64,000 nt of DNA from Clusia tigrina (lineage: Eukaryota; Arthropoda; Insecta; Diptera; Clusiidae), in contig OV050030.1 in the NCBI GenBank assembly GCA_920105625.2, forward strand, positions 246,791,889 to 246,855,888, written 5' to 3'. The position numbers and the translations under genes are program-made. The notes under the pieces are model-generated. The model saw nothing but the letters and a program-made list of their open reading frames with translations. It was not told where the DNA came from and searched no databases. Positions 25,612 to 39,764 of the stretch are shown in pieces (the stretch's first letter is position 1; every line of letters begins with the position of its first letter).

Positions 25612-28600
25612 TTTAAGCTATCGCTCAAAGCTATGTTACCCTTGAGTCAGAATCAAACACTGATAAAACTTCAAAAGGCCCTCACTCCTATACGGTACGT
25701 CCTACAGCTATCAAAGTTTGCAATATACAAATGCTTGTAACTTTTTACTGAAGCGTCATAAAACCTTGAAATTTTGTAACAATAAAGTACTCGAGCCTCT
25801 TGTCAATTTAAGTTATCGCTCAAAGCTATGCTACCCTTGAGTCCCAAATAAGACACTGATAAAACTTCAAATGGCCCTAACTTCTATACGGTACGTCCTA
25901 CACCTATCAAAGTTTGCAACATACAAATGCTTGTAACTTTTTACGGGAGCGTCATAACACCTTGAAATTTTGTAACAATAAAGTACTCGAGCCTCTTGTC
26001 AATTTAAGCTATCGCTCAAAGCTATGTTACGCTTGAGTCAGAATCAAACACTGATAAAACTTCAAATGGCCCTCACTCCTATACGGTACGTCCTACAGCT
26101 ATCAAAGTTTGCAATATACAAATGCTTGTAACTTTTTACTGAAGCGTCATAAAACCTTGAAATTTTGTAACAATAAAGTACTCGAGCCTCTTGTCAAGTT
26201 AAGCTATCGCTCAAAGCTATGCTACCCTTGAGTCCCAAATCAAACACTGATAAAACTTAAAATGGCCCTAACTTCTATACGGTACGTCCTACACCTATCA
26301 ATGTTTGCAACATACAAATGCTTGTAACTTTTTACTGGAGCGTCATAAAACAATGAAATTTTGTAACAATAAAGTACTCGAGCCTCTTGTCAATTTAAGT
26401 TATCGCTCAAAGCTATGCTACCCTTGAGTCCCAAATAAGACACTGATAAAACTTCAAATGGCCCTAACTTCTATACTGTACGTCCTACACCTATCAAAGT
26501 TTGCAACATACAAATGCTTGTAACTTTTTACTGGAGCGTCATAACACCTTGCAATTTTGTAACAATAAAGTACTCGAGCCTCTTGTCAATTTAAGCTATC
26601 GCTCAAAGCTATGTTACCCTTGAGTCAGAATCAAACACTGATAAAACTTCAAATGGCCCTCACTCCTATACGGTACGTCCTACAGCTATCAAAGTTTGCA
26701 ATATACAAATGCTTGTAACTTTTTACTGAAGCGTCATAAAACCTTGAAATTTTGTAACAATAAAGTACTCGAGCCTCTTGTCAAGTTAAGCTATCGCTCA
26801 AAGCTATGCTACCCTTGAGTCCCAAATCAAACACTGATAAAACTTCAAATGGCCCTAACTTCTATACGGTACGTTCTACACCTATCAATGTTTGCAACAT
26901 ACAAATGCTTGTAACTTTTTACTGGAGCGTCATAAAACAATGAAATTTTGTAACAATAAAGTACTCGAGCCTCTTGTCAATTTAAGTTATCGCTCAAAGC
27001 TATGCTACCCTTGAGTCACAAATAAGACACTGATAAAACTTCAAATGGCCCTAACTTCTATACGGTACGTCCTACACCTATCAAAGTTTGCAACATACAA
27101 ATGCTTGTAACTTTTTACTGGAGCGTCATAACACCTTGAAATTTTGTAACAATAAAGTACTCGAGCCTCTTGTCAATTTAAGTTATTGCTCAAAGCTATG
27201 CTACCCTTGAGTTCCAAATCAAACACTGATAAAACTTCAAATGGCCCTCACTCCTATACGGTACGTCCTACAGATATCAAAGTTCGCAATCTACAAATGC
27301 TTGTAACTTTTTACTGAAGCGTCATAAAACCTTGAAATTTTGTAACAATAAAGTACTCGAGCCTCTTGTCAATTTAAGCTATCGCTCAAAGCTATGCTAC
27401 CTTTGAGTCCCGAATCAAACAGTGATAAAACTTCAAATGGCCCTAACTTCTATACGGTACGTCCCACACCTATCAATGTTTGCAACATACAAATGCTTGT
27501 AACTTTTTACTGGAGCGTCATAAAACAATGAAATTTTGTAACAATAAAGTACTCGAGCCTCTTGTCAATTTAAGTTATCGCTCAAAGCTATGCTACCCTT
27601 GAGTCCCAAATAAGACACTGATAAAACTTCAAATGGCCCTAACTTCTATACTGTACGTCCTACACCTATCAAAGTTTGCAACATACAAATGCTTGTAACT
27701 TTTTACTGGAGCGTCATAACACCTTGAAATTTTGTAACAATAAAGTACTCGAGCCTCTTGTCAATTTAAGCTATCGCTCAAAGCTATGTTACCCTTGAGT
27801 CAGAATCAAACACTGATAAAACTTCAAATGGCCCTCACTCCTATACGGTACGTCCTACAGCTATCAAAGTTTGCAATATACAAATGCTTGTAACTTTTTA
27901 CTGAAGCGTCATAAAACCTTGAAATTTTGTAACAATAAAGTACTCGAGCCTCTTGTCAATTTAAGCTATCGCTCAAAGCTATGCTACCTTTGAGTCCCAA
28001 ATCAAACACTGATAAAACTTCAAATGGCCCTAACTTCTATACGGTACGTCCTACACCTATCAATGTTTGCAACATACAAATGCTTGTAACTTTTTACTGG
28101 AGCGTCATAAAACAATGAAATTTTGTAACAATAAAGTACTCGAGCCTCTTGTCAATTTAAGTTATCGCTCAAAGCTATGCTACCCTTGAGTCCCAAATAA
28201 GACACTGATAAAACTTCAAATGGCCCTAACTTCTATACGGTACGTCCTACACCTATCAAAGTTTGCAACATACAAATGCTTGTAACTTTTTACTGGAGCG
28301 TCATAACACCTTGAAATTTTGTAACAATAAAGTACTCGAGCCTCTTGTCAATTTATGTTATTGCTCAAAGCTATGCTACCCTTGAGTCCCAAATCAAACA
28401 CTGATAAAACTTTAAATGGCCCTCACTCCTATACAGTACGTCCTAGAGATATCAAAGTTCGCAATCTACAAATGCTTGTAACTTTTTACTGAAGCGTCAT
28501 AAAACCTTGAAATTTTGTAACAATAAAGTACTCGAGCGTCTTGTCAATTTAAGCTATCGCTCAAAGCTATGCTACCTTTGAGTCCCAAATCAAACAGTGA

Positions 28601-29450
28601 TAAAACTTCAAATGGCCCTAACTTCTATACGGTACGTCCCACACCTATCAATGTTTGCAACATACAAATGCTTGTAACTTTTTACTGGAGCGTCATAAAA
28701 CAATGAAATTTTGTAACAATAAAGTACTCGAGCCTCTTGTCAATTTAAGTTATCGCTCAAAGCTATGCTACCCTTGAGTCCCAAATAAGACACTGATAAA
28801 ACTTCAAATGGCCCTAACTTCTATACTGTACGTCCTACACCTATCAAAGTTTGCAACATACAAATGCTTGTAACTTTTTACTGGAGCGTCATAACACCTT
28901 GAAATTTTGTAACAATAAAGTACTCGAGCCTCTTGTCAATTTAAGCTATCGCTCAAAGCTATGTTACCCTTGAGTCAGAATCAAACACTGATAAAACTTC
29001 AAATGGCCCTCACTCCTATACGGTACGTCCTACAGCTATCAAAGTTTGCAATATACAAATGCTTGTAACTTTTTACTGAAGCGTCATAAAACCTTGAAAT
29101 TTTGTAACAATAAAGTACTCGAGCCTCTTGTCAAGTTAAGCTATCGCTCAAAGCTATGCTACCCTTGAGTCCCAAATCAAACACTGATAAAACTTCAAAT
29201 GGCCCTAACTTCTATACGGTACGTTCTACACCTATCAATGTTTGCAACATACAAATGCTTGTAACTTTTTACTGGAGCGTCATAAAACAATGAAATTTTG
29301 TAACAATAAAGTACTCGAGCCTCTTGTCAATTTAAGTTATCGCTCAAAGCTATGCTACCCTTGAGTCACAAATAAGACACTGATAAAACTTCAAATGGCT
29401 CTAACTTCTATACGGTACGTCCTACACCTATCAAGGTGTGCAACATACAA
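25612..29450 (+). repeat. 588-bp three-monomer higher-order repeat (A-C-B)
   Basis: Three monomer types alternate with a period of 588 bp. Type A has GTTACCC, GTCAGAATC, CCTCACTCC, CAGCTATC, AATATAC and CTGAAGCG. Type C has CAAGTTAAGC or CTACCTTTGAG, with CAATGTTTGC and CATAAAACAATG. Type B has AAGTTATCGC, AATAAGACACTG and CATAACACC. B units recur near 26,393, 26,980, 27,567, 28,155, 28,743 and 29,331. An A-like variant (GTTATTGC, CAGATATC or GAGATATC, CAATCTAC) replaces A near 27,176 and 28,351, giving a superimposed 1,176-bp period. Confidence 0.82.
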
Positions 29451-29708
29451 ATGCTTGTAACTTTTTACTGAAGCGTCATAAAACCTTGAAATTTTGTAAC
29501 AATAAAGTACTCGAGCCTCTTGTCAATTTACGCTATCGCTCAAAGCTATGCTACCCTTGAGTCCGAAATCAAACACTGATAAAACTTCAAATGGCCCTAA
29601 CTTCTATACGGTACGTCCTACACCTATCAAGGTTTGCAACATACAAATACTTGTAATTTTTTACTGGAGCGTCATAAAACCTTGAAATTTTGTAACAGTA
29701 AAGTACTC

Positions 29709-29980
29709 GAGCCTCTTGTCAATTTAAGCTATCGCTCAAAGCTATTCTACCCTTGAGTCCTTGAGCTATCGCTCAAAGCTATTCTACCCTCTTGTCAATT
29801 TAAGCTATCGCTCAAAGCTATTCTACCCTTGAGTCCCAAATCAAACACTGATAAAACTTCAAATGGCCCAAACTTCTATACGCTACGTCCTACACCTATC
29901 AAAGTTTGCAACTAACAAATGCTTGTAACTTTTTACTGGAGCGTCATAAAACCTTGAAATGTTGTAACAATAAAGTACTC
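29709..29980 (+). repeat. 272-bp monomer with internal triplication
   Basis: The distance between successive GAGCCTCTTG words is 272 bp, so 76 bp are extra. The segment AGCTATCGCTC...TATTCTACCCT occurs three times, at 29,727-29,753, 29,764-29,790 and 29,803-29,829. The first junction lies at a repeated CCTTGAG-like word (GAGTCCTTGAGC) and the second at CCCT/CCTCTTG. This is the only clear within-monomer expansion I found. It lies over the monomer's own AAGCTAT direct repeat. Confidence 0.88.
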
Positions 29981-32900
29981 GAGCCTCTTGACAATTTAAG
30001 CTATCGCTCAAAGCTATGCTACCTTTGAGTCCCAAATCAAACACTGATAAAACTTCAAATGGCCCTAATTTCTATACGGTACGTCCTACACCTATCAAAG
30101 TTTGCAACATACAAATGCTTCTAACTTTTTACTGGAGCGTCATAAAACCTTGAAATTTTGTAACAATAAAGTACTCGAGCCTCTTGTCAATTTACGCTAT
30201 CGCTCAAAGCTATGTTACCCTTGAGTCAGAATCAAACACTGATAAAACTTCAAATGGCCCTCACTCCTATACGGTACGTCCTACAGCTATCAAAGTTTGC
30301 AATATACAAATGCTTGTAACTTTTTACTGAAGCGTCATAAAACCTTGAAATTTTGTAACAATAAAGTACTCGAGCCTCTTGTCAATTTAAGCTATCGCTC
30401 AAAGCTATGCTACCCTTGATTCCCAAATCAAACACTGATAAAACTTCAAATGGCCCTAATTTCTATACGGTACGTCCTACACCTATCAATGTTTGCAACA
30501 TACAAATGCTTGTAACTTTTTACTGGAGCGTCATAAAACAATGAAATTTTGTAACAATAAAGTACTCGAGCCTCTTGTCAATTTAAGCTATCGCTCAAAG
30601 CTATGCTACCCTTGAGTCCCAAATAAGACACTGATAAAACTTCAAATGGCCCTAACTTCTATACGGTACGTCCTACACCTATCAAAGTTTGCAACATACA
30701 AATGCTTGTAACTTTTTACTGGAGCGTCATAACACCTTGAAATTTTGTAACAATAAAGTACTCGAGCCTCTTGTCAATTTAAGTTATTGCTCAAAGCTAT
30801 GCTACCCTTGAGTCCCAAATCAAACACTGATAAAACTTAAAATGGCCCTAACTTCTATACGGTACGTCCTACACCTATCAAAGTTTGCAACATACAAATG
30901 CTTGTAACTTTTTACTGGAGCGTCATAAAACCTTGAAATTTTGTAACAATAAAGTACTCGAGCCTCTTGTCAATTTAAGCTATCGCTCAAAGCTATGTTA
31001 CCCTTGAGTCAGAATTAAACACTGATAAAACTTCAAATGGCCCTCACTCCTATACGGTACGTCCTACAGCTATCAAAGTTTGCAATATACAAATGCTTGT
31101 AACTTTTTACTGAAGCGTCATAAAACCTTGAAATTTTGTAACAATAAAGTACTCGAGCCTCTTGTAAAGTTAAGCTATCGCTCAAAGCTATGCTACCCTT
31201 GAGTCCGAAATCAAACACTGATAAAACTTCAAATGGCCCTAACTTCTATACGGTACGCCCTACACCTATCAAGGTTTGCAACATACAAATACTTGTAACT
31301 TTTTACTGGAGCGTCATAAAACCTTGAAATTTTGTAACAGTAAAGTACTCGAGCCTCTTGTCAATTTAAGCTATCGCTCAAAGCTATTCTACCCTTGAGT
31401 CCCAAATCAAACACTGATAAAACTTCAAATGGCCCTAACTTCTATACGCTACGTCCTACACCTATCAAAGTTTGCAACTAACAAATGCTTGTAACTTTTT
31501 ACTGGAGCGTCATAAAACCTTGAAATGTTGTAACAATAAACTACTCGAGCCTCTTGACAATTTAAGCTATCGCTCAAAGCTATGCTACCTTTGAGTTCCA
31601 AATCAAACACTGATAAAACTTCAAATGGCACTAATTTCTATACGGTACGTCCTACACCTATCAAAGTTTGCAACATACAAATGCTTCTAACTTTTTACTG
31701 GAGCGTCATAAAACCTTGAAATTTTGTAACAATAAAGTACTCGAGCCTCTTGTCAATTTACGCTATCGCTCAAAGCTATGTTACCCTTGAGTCAGAATCA
31801 AACACTGATAAAACTTCAAATGGCCCTCACTACTATACGGTACGTCCTACAGCTATCAAAGTTTGCAATATACAAATGCTTGTAACTTTTTACTGAAGCG
31901 TCATAAAACGTTGAAATTTTGTAACAATAAAGAACTCGAGCCTCTTGTCAATTTAAGCTATCGCTCAAAGCTATGCTACCTTTGAGTCCCAAATCAAACA
32001 CTGATTAAACCTCAAATGGCCCTAACTTCTATACGGTACGTCCTACACCTATCAATGTTTGCAACATACAAATGCTGGTAACTTTTTATTGGAGCGTCAT
32101 AAAACAATGAAATTTTGTAACAATAAAGTACTCGAGCCTCTTGTCAATTTAAGTTATCGCTCAAAGCTATGCTACCCTTGAGTCCCAAATAAGACACTGA
32201 TAAAACTTCAAATGGCCCTAACTTCTATACGGTACGTCCTACACCTATCAAAGTTTGCAACATACAAATGCTTGTAACTTTTTACTGGAGCGTCATAATA
32301 CCTTGATATTTTGTAACAATAAAGTACTCGAGCCTCTTGTCAATTTAAGTTATTGCTCAAAGCTATGCTACCCTTGAGTCCCAAATCAAACACTGATAAA
32401 ACTTAAAACGGCCCTAACTTCTATACGGTACGTCCTACACCTATCAAAGTTTGCAACATACAAATGCTTGTAACTTTTTACTGGAGCGTCATAAAACCTT
32501 GAAATTTTGTAACAATAAAGTACTCGAGCCTATTGTCAATTTAAGCTATCGCTCAAAGCTATATTACCCTTGAGTCAGAATCAAACACTGATAAAACTTC
32601 AAATGGCCCTCACTCCTATACGGTACGTCCTACAGCTATCAAAGTTTGCAATATACAAATGCTTGTAACTTTTTACTGGAGCGTCATAAAACAATGAAAT
32701 TTTGTAACAATAAAGTACTCGAGCCTCTTGTCAATTTAAGTTATCGCTCAAAGCTATGCTACCCTTGAGTTCCAAATAAGACACTGATAAAACTTCAAAT
32801 GGCCCTAACTTCTATACGGTAGGTCCTACACCTATCAAAGTTTGCAACATACAAATGCTTGTAACATTTTACTGGAGCGTCATAACACCTTGAAATTTTG

Positions 32901-34059
32901 TAACAATAAAGTACTCGAGCCTCTTGTCAATTTAAGCTATCGCTCAAAGCTATGTTACCCTTGAGTCAGAATCAAACACTGATAAAACTTCAAATGGCCC
33001 TTACACCTATACGGTACGTCCTAAAGCTATCAAAGTTTGCAATATACAAATGCTTGTAACTTTTTACTGAAGCGTCATAAAACCTTGAAATTTTGTAGCA
33101 ATAAAGTACTCGAGCCTCTTGTCAAGTTAAGCTATCGCTCAAAGCTATGCTACCCTTGAGTCCCAAATCAAACACTGATAAAACTTCAAATGGCCCTAAC
33201 TTCTATACGGTACGTCCTACACCTATCAATATGCAACATACAAATGCTTGTAACTTTTTACTGGAGAGTCATAAAACAATGAAATTTTGTAACAATAAAG
33301 TACTCGAGCCTCTTGTCAATTTAAGTTATCGCTCAAAGCTATGCTACCCTTGAGTCCCAAATAAGACACTGATAAAACTTCAAATGGCTCTAACTTCTAT
33401 ACGGTACGTCCTACACCTATCAAAGTGTGCAACATACAAATGCTTGTAACTTTTTACTGGAGCGTCATAAAACCTTGAAATTTTGTAACAATAAAGTACT
33501 CGAGCCTCTTGTCAATTTACGCTATCGCTCAAAGCTATGCTACCCTTGAGTCCGAAATCAAACACTGATAAAACTTCAAATGGCCCTAACTTCTATACGG
33601 TACGTCCTACACCTATCAAGGTTTGCAACATACAAATACTTGTAACTTTTTACTGGAGCGTCATAAAACCTTGAAATTTTGTAACAGTAAAGTACTCGAG
33701 CCTCTTGTCAATTTAAGCTGTCGCTCAAAACTATTCTACCCTTGAGTCCCAAATCAAACACTGATAAAACTTCAAATGGCCCTAACTTCTATACGCTACG
33801 TCCTACACCTATCAAAGTTTGCAACTAACAAATGCTTGTAACTTTTTACTGGAGCGTCATAAAACCTTGAAATGTTGTAACAATAAAGTACTCGAGCCTC
33901 TTGACAATTTAAGCTATCGCTCAAAGCTATGCTACCTTTGAGTCCCAAATCAAACACTGATAAAACTTCAAATGGCCCTAATTCCTATTCGGTACGTCCT
34001 ACACCTATCAAAGTTTGCAACATACAAATGCTTCTAACTTTTTACTGGAGCGTCATAAA

Positions 34060-35085
34060 ACCTTGAAATTTTGTAACAATAAAGTACTCGAGCCTCTTGT
34101 CAATTTAAGTTATCGCTCAAAGCTATGCTACCCTTGAGTCCCAAATAAGACACTGATAAAACTTCAAATGGCCCTAACTTCTATACGGTACGTCCTACAC
34201 CTATCAAAGTTTGCAACATACAAATGCTTGTAACTTTTTACTGGAGCGTCATAACACCTTGAAATTTTGTAACAATAAAGTACTCGAGCCTCTTGTCAAT
34301 TTAAGTTATTGCTCAAAGCTATGCTACCCTTGAGTCCCAAATCAAACACTGATAAAACTTAAAATGGCCCGAACTTCTATACGGTACGTCCTACACCTAT
34401 CAAAGTTTGCAACATACAAATGCTTGTAACTTTTTACTGGAGCGTCATAAAACCTTGAAATTTTGTAACAATAAAGTACTCGAGCCTCTTGTCAATTTAA
34501 GCTATCGCTCAAAGCTATGTTACCCTTGAGTCAGAATCAAACACTGATAAAACTTCAAATGGCCCTCACTCCTATACGGTACGTCCTACAGCTATCAAAG
34601 ATTGCAATATACAAATGCTTGTAACTTTTTACTGAAGCGTCATAAAACCTTGAAATTTTGTAACAATAAAGTACTCGAGCCTCTTGTCAAGTTAAGCTAT
34701 CGCTCAAAGCTATGCTACCCTTGAGTCCCAAAGCAAACACTGATAAAACTTCAAATGGCCCTAACTTCTATACGGTACGTCCTACACCTATCAATGTTTG
34801 CAACATACAAATGCTTGTAACTTTTTACTGGAGCGTCATAAAACAATGAAATTTTGTAACAATAAAGTACTCGAGCCTCTTGTCAATTTAAGTTATCGCT
34901 CAAAGCTATGCTACCCTTGAGTCCCAAATAAGACACTGATAAAACTTCAAATGGCCCTAACTTCTATACGGTACGTCCTACACCTATCAAAGTTTGCAAC
35001 ATACAAATGCTTGTAACTTTTTACTGGAGCGTCATAACACCTTGAAATTTTGTAACAATAAAGTACTCGAGCCTCTTGTCAATTT
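34060..35085 (+). repeat. 1,568-bp-offset duplication, copy 1
   Basis: An ordered run including the AAAATGGCCCGAAC unit (34,362) and the AAAGCAAACACTG unit (about 34,731) is repeated exactly eight monomers (1,568 bp) downstream. The match ends where this copy continues with a CTATGCTACCC, AATAAGAC unit and the other copy has CGATGTTACCC. Confidence 0.7.
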
Positions 35086-35627
35086 AAGCTATCGCTCAAA
35101 GCTATGCTACCCTTGAGTCCCAAATAAGACACTGATAAAACTTCAAATGGCCCTAACTTCTATACGGTACGTCCTACACCTATCAAAATTTGCAACATAC
35201 AAATGCTTGTAACTTTTTACTGGAGCGTCATAACACCTTGAAATTTTGTAACAATAAAGTACTCGAGCCTCTTGTCAATTTAAGTTATCGCTCAAAGCTA
35301 TGCTACCCTTGAGTCCCAAATAAGACACTGATAAAACTTCAAATGGCCCTAACTTCTATACGGTACGTCCTACACCTATCAAAGTGTGCAACATACAAAT
35401 GCTTGTAACTTTTTATTGGAGCGTCATAAAACCTTGAAATTTTGTAACAGTAAAGTACTCGAGCCTCTTGTCAATTTAAGCTATCGCTCAAAGCTATTCT
35501 ACCCTTGAGTCCCAAATCAAACACTGATAAAACTTCAAATGGCCCTAACTTCTATACGGTACGTCCTACACCTATCAATGTTTGCAACATACAAATGCTT
35601 GTAACTTTTTACTGGAGCGTCATAAAA

Positions 35628-36650
35628 CAATGAAATTTTGTAGCAATAAAGTACTCGAGCCTCTTGTCAATTTAAGTTATCGCTCAAAGCTATGCTACCC
35701 TTGAGTCCCAAATAAGACACTGATAAAACTTCAAATGGCCCTAACTTCTATACGGTACGTCCTACACCTATCAAAGTTTGCAACATACAAATGCTTGTAA
35801 CTTTTTACTGGAGCGTCATAACACCTTGAAATTTTGTAACAATAAACTACTCGAGCCTCTTGTCAATTTAAGTTATTGCTCAAAGCTATGCTACCCTTGA
35901 GTCCCAAATCAAACACTGATAAAACTTAAAATGGCCCGAACTTCTATACGGTACGTCCTACACCTATCAAAGTTTGCAACATACAAATGCTTGTAACTTT
36001 TTACTGGAGCGTCATAAAACCTTGAAATTTTGTAACAATAAAGTACTCGAGCCTCTTGTCAATTTAAGCTATCGCTCAAAGCTATGTTACCCTTGAGTCA
36101 GAATCAAACACTGATAAAACTTCAAATGGCCCTCACTCCTATACGGTACGTCCTACAGCTATTAAAGTTTGCAATATACAAATGCTTGTAACTTTTTACT
36201 GAAGCGTCATAAAACCTTGAAATTTTGTAACAATAAAGTACTCGAGCCTCTTGTCAAGTTAAGCTATCGCTCAAAGCTATGCTACCCTTGAGTCCCAAAG
36301 CAAACACTGATAAAACTTCAAATGGCCCTAACTTCTATACGGTACGCCCTACACCTATCAATGTTTGCAACATACAAATGCTTGTAACTTTTTACTGGAG
36401 CGTCATAAAACAATGAAATTTTGTAACAATAAAGTACTCGAGCCTCTTGTCAATTTAAGTTATCGCTCAAAGCTATGCTACCCTTGAGTCCCAAATAAGA
36501 CACTGATAAAACTTCAAATGGCCCTAACTTCTATACGGTACGTCCTACACCTATCAAAGTTTGCAACATACAAATGCTTGTAACTTTTTACTGGAGCGTC
36601 ATAACACCTTGCAATTTTGTAACAATAAAGTACTCGAGCCTCTTGTCAAT
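35628..36650 (+). repeat. 1,568-bp-offset duplication, copy 2
   Basis: Repeats 34,060-35,085, sharing AAAATGGCCCGAAC (about 35,930) and AAAGCAAACACTG (about 36,299). Private changes include TGTAGCAATAAAG near 35,640 and CGCCCTACACC near 36,345. Edges were set by eye. Confidence 0.7.
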
Positions 36651-39600
36651 TTAAGCTATCGCTCAAAGCGATGTTACCCTTGAGTCAGAATCAAACACTG
36701 ATAAAACTTCAAATGGCCCTCACTCCTATACGGTACGTCCTACAGCTATCAAAGTTTGCAATATACAAATGCTTGTAACTTTTTACTGAAGCGTCATAAA
36801 ACCTTGAAATTTTGTAACAATAAAGTACTCGAGCCTCTTGTCAAGTTAAGCTATCGCTCAAAGCTATCCTACCCTTGAGTCCCAAATCAAACACTGATAA
36901 AACTTCAAATGGCCCTAACTTCTATACGGTACGTCCTACACCTATCAAGGTTTGCAACATACAAATACTTGTAACTTTTTACTGGAGCGTCATAAAACCT
37001 TGAAATTTTGTAACAGTAAAGTACTCGAGCCTCTTGTCAATTTAAGCTATCGCTCAAAGCTATTCTACCCTTGAGTCAGAATCAAACACTGATAAAACTT
37101 CAAATGGCCCTCACTCCTATACGGTACGTCCTACAGCTATCAAAGTTTGCCACATACAAATGCTTGTAACTTTTTACTGGAGCGTCATAACACCTTGAAA
37201 ATTTGTAACAATAAAGTACTCGAGCCTCTTGTCAATTTAAGATATTGCTCAAAGCTATGCTACCCTTGAGTCCCAAATCAAACACTGATAAAACTTAAAA
37301 CGGCCCTAACTTCTATACGGTACGTCCTACACCTATCAAAGTTTGCAACATACAAATGCTCTTAACTTTTTACTGGAGCGTCATAAAACCTTGAAATTTT
37401 GTAACAATAAAGTACTCGAGCCTCTTGTCAATTTACGCTATCGCTCAAAGCTATGTTACCCTTGAGTCAGAATCAAACACTGATAAAACTTCAAATGGCC
37501 CTCACTCCTATACGGTCCGTCCTACAGCTATCAAAGTTTGCAATATACAAATGCTTGTAACTTTTTACTGAAGCGTCATAAAACCTTGAAATTTTGTAAC
37601 AATAAAGTACTCGAGCCTCTTGTCAATTTAAGCTATCGCTCAAAGCTATGCTACCTTTGAGTCCCAAATCAAACACTGATAAAACTTCAAATGGCCCTAA
37701 CTTCTATACGGTATGTCCTACACCTATCAATGTTTGCAACATACAAATGCTTGTAACTTTTTACTGGAGCGTCATAAAACAATGAAATCTTGTAACAATA
37801 AAGTACTCGAGCCTCTTGTCAATTTAAGTTATCGCTCAAAGCTATGCTACCCTTGAGTCCCAAATAAGACACTGATAAAACTTCAAATGGCCCTAACTTC
37901 TATACGGTACGTCCTACACCTATCAAAGTTTGCAACATACAAATGCTTGTAACTTTTTACTGGAGCGTCATAACACCTTGAAATTTTGTAACAATAAAGT
38001 ACTCGAGGCTCTTGTCAATTTAAGATATTGCTCAAAGCTATGCTACCCTTGAGTCCCAAATCAAACACTGATAAAACTTAAAATGGCCCTAACTTCTATA
38101 CGGTACGTCCTACACCTATCAAAGTTTGCAACATACAAATGCTTGTAACTTTTTACTGGAGCGTCATAAAACCTTGAAATTTTGTAACAATAAAGTACTC
38201 GAGCCTCTTGTCAATTTAAGCTATCGCTCAAAGCCATGTTACCCTTGAGTCAGAATCAAACACTGATAAAACTTCAAATGGCCCTCACTCCTATACGGTA
38301 CGTCCTACAGCTATCAAAGTTTGCAATATACAAATGCTTGTAACTTTTTACTGAAGCGTCATAAAACCTTGAAATTTTGTAACAATAAAGTACTCGAGCC
38401 TCTTGTCAAGTTAAGCTATCGCTCAAAGCTATGCTACCCTTGAGTCCCAAAGCAAACACTGATAAAACTTCAAATGGCCCTAACTTCTATACGGTTCGTC
38501 CTACACCTATCAATGTTTGCAACATATAAATGCTTGTAACTTTTTACTGGAGCATCATAAAACAATGAAATTTTGTAACAATAAAGTACTCGAGCCTCTT
38601 GTCAATTTACGCTATCGCTCAAAGCTATGCTACCCTTGAGTCCCAAATCAAACACTGATAAAACTTCAAATGGCCCTAATTTCTATACGGTACGTCCTAC
38701 ACCTATCAAGGTTTGCAACATACAAATACTTGTAACTTTTTACTGGAGCGTAAAAACACCTTGAAATTTTGTAACAATAAAGTACTCGAGCCTCTTGTCA
38801 ATTTAAGCTATAGGTCAAAGATATGCTACCCTTGAGTCCTAAATCAAACACTGATAAAACTTCAAATGGCCCGAACTTTTATACGGTACGTCCTACAAAT
38901 ATCAAAGTTTGCAACATATAAATGCTTGTAACTTTTTACTGGAGCGTCATAAAACCTTGAAATTTTGTAATAATAATGTACTAGAGCCTCCTGTCACTTT
39001 AAGCTATCGCTCAAAACTATGCTATCCTTGAGTCCCAAATCAAACACTGATAAAACCTCAAATGGCCCTAACTTCTATACGGTCCGTCCTACACCTATCA
39101 AAGTTTGCAACATACAAATGCTTGTAACTTTTTACTGGAGCGTCATAAAACCTTGAAATTTTGTAACAATAAAATACTCGAGCCTCTTGTCACTTTAAGC
39201 TATCGCTCAAAGCTATGCTACCCTTGAGTCCCAAATCAAACACTGATAAAACTTCAAATGGCCCTAACTTCTATACGGTACGTCCTACACCTATCAAAGT
39301 TTGCAGCATACAAATGCTTGTAACTTTTTACTGGAGCGTCATAAAACCTTGAAATTTTGTAAGAATAAAGTACTCGAGCCTCTTGCCAATTTAAGTTATC
39401 GCTCAAAGCTGTGCTATCCTTGAGTCCCAAATCAAACACTGATAAAACTTCAAATAGCCCTAACTTCTATACGGTACGTCCTACACCTATCAAAGTTTGC
39501 AATATACAAATGCTTGTAACTTTTTACTGGAGCGTCATAAAACCTTGAAATTTTGTAAAAATAAAGTACTCGAGCCTCTTGTCAATTTAGGCTATCGCTC

Positions 39601-39755
39601 AAAGCTATGCTACCCTTGAGGTCCAAATCAAACACTGATAAAACTTCAAATGGCCCTAACTTCTATACGGTACGTCCTACACCTATCAAAGTTTTCAACA
39701 TACAAATGCTGGTAACTTTTTACTGGAGCGTCATAAAACCTTGAAATTTTGTAAC

Positions 39756-39761
39756 AATAAA
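39756..39761 (+). other. AATAAA hexamer carried by nearly every monomer (+ strand)
   Basis: The hexamer sits at bases 35-40 of the monomer and is present in the great majority of units, so the + strand carries a polyadenylation-signal-like word about every 196 bp for 64 kb. Its complement is not part of the consensus. In some types it is mutated, for example AACAATGAAG at about 40,737, 43,285 and 48,769, AACAGTAAAG at about 29,696 and 33,686, and AACAATATAG in the GGTAAC-type monomers. Whether it acts in RNA processing is unknown; chance occurrence in an AT-rich monomer, then amplification, is the simplest explanation. Confidence 0.55.
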
Positions 39762-39764
39762 GTA

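Larger units (their letters stand above)
29451..38729 (+). repeat. Mosaic of A/B/C-type monomers with marker units
   Basis: Contains the same types as the 588-bp repeat but not in a strict period. Additional marker units (GTCCGAAATC, CAAGGTTTGC, AAATACTTG, AACAGTAAAG, GCTATTCTACC) recur near 29.6, 31.2, 33.6 and 37.0 kb, and partly near 35.4 kb, and again at the far right end near 63.7 kb. A 2-bp deletion near 33,228 (TATCAATATGCAAC) creates a 68-codon frame at 33,147-33,353. The region also includes the 29.7-kb expansion and a 1,568-bp duplication. Confidence 0.75.

Noticed and set aside
29709..29980. Insertion of foreign DNA at 29.7 kb
   Set aside because: All of the extra 76 bp is made of local monomer sequence, so it is an internal expansion.
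25612..38729. CRISPR array
   Set aside because: Repeats are 196 bp and contiguous, with no unique spacers between them and no cas-like genes.
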